The translations under genes and the position numbers were made by a program. A model generated the notes under the pieces. The model made no database searches, had not been told where the DNA came from, and saw nothing but the letters and a program-made list of their open reading frames with translations. A DNA stretch of 64,000 bases, taken from contig OZ010799.1 in NCBI GenBank assembly GCA_963932465.1, positions 277,795,164 to 277,859,163 on the forward strand, in the 5' to 3' direction. Of the stretch, positions 55,560 to 64,000 are shown piece after piece. Position 1 is the first letter of the stretch. Each line of letters opens with the position of its first letter. Source of the DNA: Maratus speciosus (lineage: Eukaryota > Arthropoda > Arachnida > Araneae > Salticidae).

Positions 55560-56564
55560 ATATATTCAATTTTCACCAGTAAAATTAAATAAAGATTGTT
55601 TAATTTAAAAAGTATGTGAATTATCTTTGTGTCTTATCTTTTAATGCCTAATCCTGTAGCAGTAAGGAGTGAGCGCCTGTAGGCCACTAAGTTCTCCTCG
55701 TTGGGGGAAAAATGAAAAAGGCGTTCCTGCTCGTCTGCTGAGACCTTGCTAGTTAAACAGTAACTCCATTATTCCGATCCTGAAGTACACGCAAGGGCAG
55801 TAGGGTGGTTCGAAAAAAAGCAATTTTTTTCAGATCAACTTCTAATAGCGCGGAAAAGTTGTCTTTTGTAATTAGAAGAATAACGCAAAAAAAAAGTTTT
55901 GAAATCGGTTAAATGGGCTCAGGGCTTGAAATTTTTTTTTTTAATTTATTTTTTTTTAGTATCTATTTTGGTTATTCAATTACTTCTGAAAACAGTGCAA
56001 AAAACCGCATAAAAATATTTGCATTTTTAACGGAGTTATAAGCATTTATGTAAAAATCACTTCCATAGCCGCACCCATTTAATTGCAACTTTAAGTCGCG
56101 TTTTCTCAAAACTTGATTTTTGACGACTATCCGTAAGATTAAAAAAAAAAAAAAAAAAAACTATTTTATGGAATGGCTTAAAATTTTTTTTTGCATGCAT
56201 ATAACATCATTATCTATAGAATGAATTAATATATTTTAGATAGCTGAATATTTTGGTTATTTATAAGGGGAAAAAACTTGTATTTTTTAGGGTTTTTTAA
56301 ATTTTCAAATTTGAGAGTTTTTTTAATAAGGTTTCGTTTGAATGATAGTTATATCCTTAATTCATTCTATAGAATAAAGTTTCCTGATCATTTTAAAGCA
56401 AAAATTAGGTTCTGATGTTAATTCAACGTTAAGATATCTTACGGATGGTGACATGACACCTAATTTTTTTTTTCGAAAATTGTGTTCTATAAATTTCGCT
56501 ATATTTTTTCTTTTATTACATTGAAGTACTTCATTTTATAATTTTATAAGACTACAAACATACC

Positions 56565-56933
56565 TGTTTGATAAACTGTATATTTTAATCATACCAACAG
56601 ATGTCGCTACATTGCAGATATATCAAAATGTTTGTACTAGAAATCTATAAGCTGTGAGAAAAAGACACGGCCCTTTTAATTTGTAGTTATTTTCTAAGCT
56701 GTGTGAAAAGGACATTGTATTTTGTTTTTAGTTTTGGTTCGAAGTTCTACTTCGAGAATGTGTTCTTTTTAATAAGTTTTAGTTTAGATTTTTATGTGTA
56801 TTGGGATCCGAGCTGTGTCCGGAATTGGGTGTGGTGAGATTGTATACAATAAACGGTTTTTAAAAAGAGAATGAGAATTTTAATGAGAGTAAGAGTGATT
56901 TTCTTATAATTCCGGGCCAAAAGCGATTCACTA
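56565..56933 (+). repeat. 5' LTR of BEL/Pao element
   Basis: Starts TGTTTGATAAACTG and ends GCGATTCACTA. An AATAAA signal lies near 56855 (GTATACAATAAACGG). It differs from the 3' LTR at roughly ten positions by eye, about 97% identity, so the insertion is not very recent. TTATGGTCCGTC directly after it should hold the primer-binding site, but I cannot name the tRNA. Confidence 0.92.
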
Positions 56934-57168
56934 TTATGGTCCGTCTTCATTGCCAGAGAAAAACCAGGAGGGTGATATAAATATTTACTGCGATCGTTAG
57001 TAAAAGTGATAAAGATCAACATGTCATCGTTTAAGTGCGTAAACGGCTAAGTGTGATTCATAGCTGCGTGTTGTGAGCTAGTGTTTTCTTTATTCGCTCA
57101 TGGATTAATTATTTAAAGAATCAAGAGGGGTAAGTGTATACCCATTAATTTATATATTTTTTGTCAAA

Positions 57169-58515
57169 ATGAGTTTGAAAGAGTTGAAAGAGCTTAAAGC
57201 TAAAAAGAAAACAAATAAAACTAGTTTGACAAAATTAAAAGATAGATTGTCAGGTTCTGAACTAGAACCAAGTGAACTACTTCTCATAAAGGAGAAACAC
57301 AATAAGCTGGTTCTAACTTTTTCTGAATTATTTGACGCGATTTATAAAGCATGTAAAGAAGATGAAATTGATGATTTTATCAAAGAAAACGAGGAAATAA
57401 ATGAGTCATTAGAGAATTTAGAATTTGAACTCAGCAAAAAGCTTTCAAAAACAAAATTTCAGAATGTTAATTTGGAAAATGCTTCAAAGGTTGAAAATAA
57501 TATAAAATTGCCGAAGCTGACTCTTCCGATATTTACGGGAAATTTGCATGAGTGGCTTTCTTTTAAAGATATATTTAAGGCCACTGTACATGATAACTCA
57601 AATTTATCAGGGGCAATGAAATTGCAATATTTAAAATCTTCATTAAAGGGAGATGCTTTTAAAAATCATTCAATCCATTTCAATTGTGGATGCTAATTAT
57701 GAAGTTGCATGGTCGCTTTTAGAGGAACGGTATTCAAATTCAAGAGAACAAGTTTACGCGCATTTAAAACGTTTTATAAATATTCCTGTTATTCAGAATG
57801 AGTCCCCAACAGCATTATTAAATTTAATAGACATTACAAATGAGTGCACTAGGTCATTAGAGATTTTAGAACAAAAAGTTGAGGTGTTTTCTATTACCAT
57901 GTTTGCTTACATTTTAGCTCAAAAATTAGATGCACATACAAAAATGTGGTGGGAAAGACATCTTAAGCGGGATAATTTATCAAGTTTAACTCAATTGCTA
58001 GAATTTTTGAGAGACCATGCGCGTACACTGAGTGCGTCCAAACAAGTAAATACAAACCGAAATTTTCAAAACGAAAGCCATACAAGGCATAGCTTTTCAA
58101 AGGTGACTTCCATGGTTACGGGGTTAAATGAGAAAAATATGCGCAAATGTGTTGTATGTAACCAGGAAAATCACAGTGTTTTTAAATGTCCGAAATTCCA
58201 AAAATTTAATGTACAGGACAGAGTAGAATTTGTTAAAAAACATAATTTGTGTTTCAAATGTCTTTCAGAATACCACTGCGTCAAAAAATGTAATTCGACA
58301 TTTTCGTGTGCCAAGTGTCATAAAAGGCACAATGTACTTCTTTGTTTAGATAGGCGTGAGAGAAATTCCACTGCAATGGGAAACACAAAAAATTCTAGCT
58401 ATAAAGAAGCGCCAAACTCACTGGCAGCGAATGAAGGTAGACAAACATTAAATGCTGACGCCATACCCTTTGAGATAAATAACCAAATTCAGAATTTCGC
58501 TGGTACTGCGAATGC
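57169..58515 (+). pseudogene. BEL/Pao gag, frameshifted
   Basis: The start at 57169 gives a Lys/Glu-rich coiled N-terminus, then KLPKLTLPIFTGNLHEWLSF, the opening of the DUF1759 gag domain. At GCTTTTAAAAATC (about 57658-57670) a single extra base shifts the frame. The product continues in the frame 57653-58546 as SIVDANYEVAWSLLEERYSN. Three cysteine-rich segments follow: CVVCNQENHSVFKC, CFKCLSEYHCVKKC and CAKCHKRHNVLLC, the typical BEL gag zinc region. The natural gag-pol continuation is lost, and the frame runs into the integrase at about 58515. Other than the shift the frame is open, so the decay is modest. Confidence 0.9.
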
Positions 58516-59416
58516 ACAGGAACTGACTTCTGTGGCCCATTTTTGATTAAATATAAAGGTCAACGTAAAGGTATTTTTCATAAAGTTTATGTTTGTATTT
58601 TTATTTGTATGGTAACTAAGGCAGTACATCTGGAAATAGTTAGTGATTTAACATAGGAGGCCTTTATTGCCACTTTAAAGAGGTTTTTTGCCAGACGAGG
58701 CAAACCTCGAAAAATATTCAGTGATAATGCTGGCAATTTTGTAAAAACTAATTTAGAGCTTAAAAAGTTGCAAGATATGGTAAAAAAACCAGACAACAAA
58801 CTTGCTAATTACTTGTTGTCTGAAAATATTGCATGGGAATTTATTCCCCCTAGAGCTCCTAATTTTGGAGGTTTATGGGAGACAGGAGTCAAGTCCTTCA
58901 AGTATCACTTAAACGTGTTGTGGGCAATTCTGAATTAAACTATGAAGAAATGTTAACTATAATTAACCAAACTGGAGGCATTTTGAATTCTCGCCCACTT
59001 ACTCCTTGAGTTCAGATATTGATGACTTGGAGGTCTTGACCCCTGGACACTTTCTTATTGGTCGCCCACTTAATGCCATTGCTGAATCTAATTTGGGTAA
59101 TATTGAAAATAACAGATTAAACCTGTGGCAGAAAACCACAAAAATGGTTCAGACCATCTGGAAAAAGTGGAAAAATAGTTATTTAAATACATTACAGCAG
59201 AGAAATAAGTGGGTGATAGCAAAAGACAACCTTAAAATTGGAGATATGGTTGTGATAAAGGAAGATGATCTTACAGCTTGTAAATGGTTATTAGGAAAAA
59301 TTGTAGAGGTATTTTGTGGCAATGACAATAAGGTAAGAGTCGTAAATGTAAAAACCCCATATGGAGTATTCAAAAGAGCAGTGTCAAAAATTGCCGTATT
59401 ACCTCTCGAAAATTAA
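58516..59416 (+). pseudogene. BEL/Pao integrase and C-terminal domain, broken
   Basis: The fragment begins GTDFCGPFLIKYKG, carrying the first catalytic Asp. One in-frame TAG (about 58654) interrupts SDLT-EAF, where a Thr-Glu pair is usual. The second Asp is in IFSDNAGNF and the Glu in GGLWETGVKSFK. One-base deletions near 58909 and 59008 shift the frame, with GNSELNYEEMLTIINQTGGI and NSRPLTP between them. The last 136 codons (59006-59416) are the DUF5641-type end: LTPGHFLIGRPL, then IWKKWKNSYLNTLQ, GDMVVIKEDD and WLLGKIVEVFCGNDNKVR, stopping at 59414-59416. The paralogue at 25110-25403 is the same domain. Non-functional. Confidence 0.9.
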
Positions 59417-59607
59417 TTCATTTTTTTTTTTTTACTAAGAAATTGTGTATTATTGTAATATTGCTTTATTAATTGTGTTAAATATCTGTATAAATTTAAA
59501 TTAACTGTAACCCATTTATGTTATATTGTAATTTTTATTCTTTGCAATGGTTGTAATTGTAGTGGTTTAGTTTGAAACCCCCCTCAGAAGTTTCAAGAGG
59601 GGAGGTA

Positions 59608-59976
59608 TGTTTGATAAAGTGTATATTTTAATTATACCAACAGATGTCGCTACATTGCAGATATATCAAAATGTTTGTACTAGAAATCTATAAGCTGTGA
59701 GAAAAAGACACGGCCCTTTTAATTTGTAGTTATTTTCTAAGCTGTGTGAAAAGGACATTGTTTTTTGTTTTTAGTTTTGGTTCGAAGTTCTACTTCGAGA
59801 ATGTGTTCTTTTTAATAAGTTTTAGTTTAGATTTTTATGTGTATTGTGAACCGAGCTGTGTCCGGAATTGAGTGTAGTGAGATTGTATACAATAAACGGT
59901 TTTTAAAAAGAGAATGAGAATCTTAATGAGAGTAAGAGTGATTTTCTTATAATTCCGGACCAAAAGCGATTCACTA
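59608..59976 (+). repeat. 3' LTR of BEL/Pao element
   Basis: Starts TGTTTGATAAAGTG after purine-rich GAGGGGAGGTA and ends GCGATTCACTA before ATACC. Same length as the 5' LTR with scattered substitutions. Confidence 0.92.
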
Positions 59977-60417
59977 ATACCTTAAAAATATCAGAAAGTT
60001 TAAATTAGTTACATTGAATACTTCTGTTTTTATATGGATTCGAAGCGAGAACTCTGTTTACATGTTTTTCGGTATCAATCAAGCCCTGAGCCCCCTTAGT
60101 ATCTTTAGGTCGCGCATCGCACTTGAATTTTGGAAAAAATGATCAAAATTGATGATTTTTGAAATTAATGATAAAAATTAAAAAATATTCATACCTATAT
60201 CATCTCCTAGTGCGTAAAAGTCACTTTTTATAATTAGAAGAATAATGCAAAAAAGATTTTTGAAATCGATTAATATCTTTAGGTCGCGCATCGTACTTGA
60301 ATTTTAGGAAATATGATCAAAACTGACGATTTTTGAAATAAAATGACCAAAAGAAAAAAAAAAAATATATTGAGACCTACATCTAATCGTGCTCAGATCA
60401 CTCATTTCACTTGAAAT

Positions 60418-61560
60418 TTGAAATGTATTGTCAAAAAGAGCACTTCTGTAATTCAGAAGCCGGGATTAAAATATATTGGTCATATTACTACAACAAGCGG
60501 AACCGGGAGAGATGCTTTTAAAAGCGTTGTTTTACATTTGTCTAAGAAGAACATCTCCTTAGATGAGGTCGTTGTCATTGAACGTGACTGCACTGCTATC
60601 AATGTAGGATTGAAAAAATGGGTTATTCAAAATTTAGAAAAGCCGACAGGAAGTCTCTTTTGATACTGTATTTGCCTTTTGCATTTTATTGAATTACCTT
60701 TTAGCACTTGTTTCAACATATGAATGGAAAAAAAGCATAGGGCACGCATAATTTTCTGGTCTTATACGTAAGCAACTAACCGCTTGTGTGACTCTATCTG
60801 TTGTCGAATTTAAATTAATCAATTCCAATACTTCACACAGTGACAGTTAAAATTCCACATGACTTATGTAAAGATTAAAAAATATATCTTCATGAAATAT
60901 GCAATGCTGAGCAATCGGGATTCTGTGCTTCTGTCCTGGAAATATTCTTGTCTGTAATCGAGGGTCGGTTTCTTCGCAATGAAGACATATGTGTCTGTAT
61001 GGTTTGACATTAACAGGAAACATTCTATTATTGGCGGAGTAATGCATGCGTTTAAAACTATAAGAACATCGCGTTGCTTACCAAAAAATTGCAGAAGTGG
61101 TAGACTCTGTTATTGAGCTTAACGCCTTCTTTGCTCCTCCCGGAAACTTCTTATTGTCAACGATCACAGATAAAAGAGAACATATAAGGGAATTGGAATT
61201 CAGGAGGATTTGAAAAGCAATTCAATTTGTGGCCGAAATATCGAGAACTTTGCTAGATTTTGTGATACAAAGTTCAATTTTAGTGCTCCCGATTACTGAG
61301 AACTTATCGCAAGGTTACTTTACCTCCCATCTTACATAGAATCAGTTCAGAGAGCTGTTTGTCTCTCATTGATTCAAAAATTTATCAGGATTGGAATTGA
61401 AAACCATAAAGGCGTTTAAGTACGACACGAAAGCTGTGGAACAAATCTGTGAAACTTGTGACTGAAATTTCTGCAAAATTCTGTGATCGTAAAAACACAA
61501 TCGGCTATGTCAGATTAGCCTTGTTTTCGCAATCGCTAATGTCAAAGTTTTATAATAAAT
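60418..61560 (+). pseudogene. Decayed transposase of the 55.8-62.3 kb element
   Basis: The first 81 codons are open: PGLKYIGHITTTSGTGRDAF, then VVVIERDCTAINVGLKKWVI. Beyond the stop at 60661, shifted frames keep CICLLHFIELPF and FSGLIRKQL, and then ITDKREHIRELEFRRI and FNFSAPDY. The motif order (a DGT..NTG-like segment, then LH-NELP, FSGPIGK and a late SAPDY-like motif) is one I recall from transposon-associated proteins of arthropods and cnidarians. I cannot place it in a superfamily with certainty. Many stops and shifts; inactive. Confidence 0.6.
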
Positions 61561-62301
61561 CTCAGTACAAGTTTTTACCTGTACTTACAAAATGTAGGTA
61601 AGAGAGAAAAATAACAATTCTATAAAATTCTATAAATTCTATAAATGCGCAGTGCTTAAAATTGTTTCAGTAAAATGTGTTCAAAATTGTTTCAACCAAT
61701 ACTGCTCAAATATATTATAAGCAAGGTTTTATTTTTTTTCAATACAATTGTTTTAAAGATAAATAAATAAAATAATTTAAAAATATCTTTTTATGAAAAA
61801 TTTCATAATTTAAAAACAATGCACAACCAAAATATATAAAACTAATTTTAAATGAGATTTATGTTACTCACATAAAGCACACAATATTGCGAATAAAGTA
61901 GTATTTTTACATTATTAGAAGTTAATGTGAAAAAAAAAATAATTTTCATCACTATATAAAAATTTGTCAATTTTGAAAATATTTTCCTAAATTCAATAGC
62001 GATGTGCGACCTAAAGATATTAACCAATTTCAAAAATCTTTTTTGCATTATTCTTCTAATTATAAAAAGTGACTTTTACGCGTTATAAGAAGTAGATATG
62101 AATATTTTTTAATTTTTATAATTAATTTTAAAAAACATCAATTTTGATCAGATTTTCCAAAATTCAAGTGCTATGCGCGACCTAAAGATATTAACCGATT
62201 TCAAAACTTTTTTTTGCGTTATTCTTCTAATTACAAAAGGCAACTTTTCTGCGCTATTAGAAGTTGATCTGAAAAAATTCGATTTTTTTCGAATCACCCT
62301 A

Positions 62302-63260
62302 AAGGGCAGTGGACGGACAGTCACATTTTTTAGTTATCCCCAATCCGGGAAGCAACTTTGGCTACACATTTCATTATAATTAAACGTCTTATAATAACAC
62401 CGGGTCTATACTTTCTGTTACACAAACATTTATTTGTGTTTTTAAATTAAATATTTTTTGTATGATTAATAATTTATCACTCAGTAATTCATACAATATA
62501 TTGGTGCCTGTTTTTCAGTGTTGCCAGATTTGGGAATTTTTTTATTGAGATTATTTGACTGTCACCAATTTTTTAAAAATAGTATAATTCATCTTATTTT
62601 TCAGAATTTTTAATAGATTTTTAAATAGGCCGAATATTTATATTTCTAAAAATCGGTGACAATCAACAATCTGGGGGCAAAAAAGTCCCCAATCTAGCAA
62701 CACTTCTCTCTTTTTTAAATTAAGCCCGCCTTACTTCTCAATGTGCATCGGGAAGGGGAGGGGATAAAAATATTTGCCAGCTGATGTTTTTTTCTTTTTT
62801 AGAATATTGATTTTATTTTTACGTTGTTTTAAATTGTTTCAACGAACATATTTTTAAACTATGCCTTGTTAAGTTTGTTTTATGATTTATATTTGGGTTG
62901 TGGCAATGTGGCTTAGTTGGTTGAGTGTGGTTGTTTCAACGAACATATTTTTAGCATCTTTTACTGTGTTCCAGGTGAGGCATTCATTTAATAATGTTGG
63001 CGTAGGGTCCGGTGGGGGAGCATGTGATAATCGCCATCGAATGTTTAACATTTGACTTTGCTATCACTGTTCTGGCCGAAACCCACTGCCACTAATGCAT
63101 ATTTTATATACATTTTTTTGAATGCTCGGCTGCTTTTGAAATATAACCCACTGCCGATGAGGCCGCAGCCTATTATTTTTTCCTAGTTTTTGTTAAAATT
63201 TTACAAATAGTTATTTTCTTCTTGTTCTGTGAGGGGGAGTGCGCTGGTTCAGGCTAAATA
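62302..63260. other. Flanking DNA with a small duplicated block
   Basis: Starts with the right target duplication AAGGGCAG. Apart from the 23-bp direct repeats at 62834 and 62931, no gene or element is recognised. A (TA)n run begins near 63279. Confidence 0.5.
62834..62953. repeat. 23-bp direct repeats around a 74-bp tRNA-half-like insert
   Basis: TTGTTTCAACGAACATATTT plus TTA occurs at 62834-62856 and exactly again at 62931-62953. The 74 bp between end in GTGGCAATGTGGCTTAGTTG plus GTTGAGTG, where TGGCTTAGTTGG resembles a Pol III A box and a tRNA 5' half. Long exact direct repeats around a short insert look like target duplications from LINE-driven retroposition. Confidence 0.45.
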
Positions 63261-63317
63261 TAATCTTATATTGGTTTATATATATATATATATATATATC
63301 ATGATGATTGATATATA

Positions 63318-63771
63318 CCGGGTGTCCCAAAAAGGACTGACTGATTTTAAAATTCAATAATTTCCAAACGGTGACAGATATTTAAAAAATTCTAGTAGGA
63401 GGGTTATGCATAAAGTCAAAAGTTTTTTTTACAGTGATTTCCGATTTTAGTTCGAATTACAAACAATAGATGGCGCTGCAATCAATAGAGGCTAAATTCA
63501 GGCTCGATTTTTGGTACTTCGTGGCCCGGATAATACATTCCCAACTCCTTTTTCTGCATGGAACAACAGAAAGGACCAAAAATCGAGCATGTATTTAGCG
63601 ACTATTGCTTACAGCGCCATCTATTGTTTGTAATTCGAACTAAAATCGAAAATCACTGTAATAAAACTTTTGACTTTATGCATAACCCTCCTGCAAGAAT
63701 TTTTTTAATATCTGTCACCGTTTGGAAGTTATTGAATTTTAAAATCAGTCAGTCCTTTTTGGGACACCCGG
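63318..63771. mobile_element. 454-bp foldback MITE in a TA-repeat
   Basis: CCGGGTGTCCCAAAAAGGAC at 63318 is repeated in reverse complement ending at 63771. The arms cover about 200 bp each, so nearly the whole element is palindromic around a loop near 63516-63572. TA flanks it inside (TA)n tracts. The tip and the following GACTGACTGATTTTAAAATT resemble the ends of the 21342-24152 foldback (GTGTCC, GACTGACCGATTTTGAA), suggesting one superfamily. The frame at 63558-63815 is the right arm. Confidence 0.88.
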
Positions 63772-63786
63772 TATATATATATATAT

Positions 63787-64000
63787 TAGGGTGGTCCTTA
63801 TTTTCGAAGTTTTAAAATTTATTGTTCTTACCCTCTAAATATGTTCCATTATATCTAAAAATAATTCTTGTAGAATTTAATCACTAAAAAATAATATTTC
63901 GAGGTAGCTCAAAGAAGCATAAGTTTCATAAATCGGGATCATTTTGCTGTTTTTTCTCCTTTTACTTGAAAAAAAAATTCTAATCCTAATATTGATAAAT
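63787..64000 (+). mobile_element. Left end of another TAGGGTGGT-type element (runs off window)
   Basis: TAGGGTGGTCCTTATTTTCG at 63787 resembles the tip of the 55801 element. It continues past the window edge, so its length and right end are unknown. Confidence 0.4.

Larger units (their letters stand above)
56565..59976 (+). mobile_element. BEL/Pao LTR retrotransposon, internally deleted
   Basis: Two 369-bp LTRs (56565-56933 and 59608-59976) bound a 2.7-kb interior. The 5-bp duplication ATACC lies at 56560-56564 and 59977-59981. Gag with DUF1759-like and zinc-knuckle regions is followed directly by an integrase fragment; protease, reverse transcriptase, RNase H and the integrase N-terminus are missing. 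Full BEL/Pao elements are usually well over 5 kb, so several kilobases have been lost. A purine-rich GAGGGGAGG precedes the 3' LTR. Confidence 0.93.
55916..60100 (+). mobile_element. GGGCTCAGG foldback element, split by BEL/Pao
   Basis: The left part (55916-56564) and right part (59982-60100) together correspond to the intact reverse-complement copy at 35396-36159. The outer words are ATGGGCTCAGGGCTT and AAGCCCTGAGCCCCCTT. The surrounding hAT-like units read GAAATCGGTTAATATCTTTAGG when uninterrupted (as at 60260), so the foldback evidently broke such a unit between GGTTA and TATCTTTAGG. Confidence 0.75.
55801..62301. mobile_element. hAT-like element with 8-bp duplication AAGGGCAG, hit by nested insertions
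   Basis: The left tip TAGGGTGGTTCGAAAAAAAG is matched from the right end by TAGGGTGATTCGAAAAAAAT. AAGGGCAG lies outside both (55793-55800 and 62302-62309). The arms extend about 110 bp through TCTAATAGCGC, TAATTAGAAGAATAACGC and TTTTGAAATCGGTTAA. The last two words recur internally near 60225-60275 and, inverted, near 61990-62080, making iterated subterminal units with AATATCTTTAGGTCGCGCAT. Without the nested insertions the element would be about 2.3-2.4 kb. It holds a decayed transposase at 60418-61560. The 8-bp duplication and TAGGG tips suggest hAT or a relative. Confidence 0.82.

Noticed and set aside
57658..57670. Programmed -1 frameshift between two gag frames
   Set aside because: The move is +1 (or -2) over GCTTTTAAAAATC with no X XXY YYZ heptamer in frame, and it breaks gag in the middle of a domain; a one-base insertion is the simpler explanation.

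Overview
This is a eukaryotic, metazoan window, most likely arthropod and possibly arachnid. It is strongly AT-rich, full of long poly(A)/poly(T) and poly(G)/poly(C) tracts, and has no bacterial gene organisation. It carries TA- and TTAA-flanked DNA transposons, hAT-type elements with 8-bp target duplications, tRNA-derived SINEs, a rolling-circle (Helitron) element and a BEL/Pao LTR retrotransposon. I found no intact host gene. Two short candidate host exons (3901-3941 and 55377-55559) are the only non-transposon coding signals, and both are weak.

Layout. 1-2.6 kb: a foldback MITE and AT-rich DNA. 2.6-8.3 kb: a possible 5.7-kb element bounded by inverted GTGACGTCAC-rich arrays, holding a degenerate satellite, a MITE and a palindrome with two tRNA-like cores. 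10.3-13.0 kb: a non-autonomous Helitron made mostly of about 305-bp tandem units. 13.46-19.46 kb: a 6-kb hAT-type element with 8-bp target duplication ATAGCAGG, carrying two SINEs and a nested 1.9-kb TIR element. 20.3-24.2 kb: the first copy of a pogo-like MITE family, then a 2.8-kb foldback element with roughly 770-bp arms. 24.4-30.1 kb: a dispersed repeat, a BEL/Pao pol tail with a probable LTR, a small mariner MITE, and a tandem pair of tRNA-Thr-like units inside a foldback. 30.7-39.3 kb: GAGTCGA clusters, a foldback with GGGCTCAGG termini, satellite copies, and two TA-flanked elements. 39.9-45.5 kb: four TTAA-flanked piggyBac-like insertions, a dead Tc1 element hit by one of them, and a satellite array split by another. 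45.7-54.4 kb: two more copies of the pogo-like MITE, a Tigger-like 3' end, mariner MITEs and a GGGGCACCTTTGAAC element. 55.8-62.3 kb: a three-layer nest in which a hAT-like element is interrupted by a GGGCTCAGG foldback, itself interrupted by a deleted BEL/Pao element. 63.3-64 kb: a foldback MITE and the start of another TAGGGTGGT-type element.

The recognisable proteins are all transposon proteins and all broken: Tc1 transposase (shifted and interrupted), piggyBac transposase C-terminus (two in-frame stops), BEL/Pao gag and integrase (frameshifts plus a large internal deletion), a decayed transposase in the 55.8-62.3 kb element, and short Tigger-like and mariner-like C-termini. What makes the window interesting is the insertion history it records, with several empty sites readable from paralogous repeat units, and a class of tRNA-bearing palindromic repeats that does not look like an ordinary SINE.
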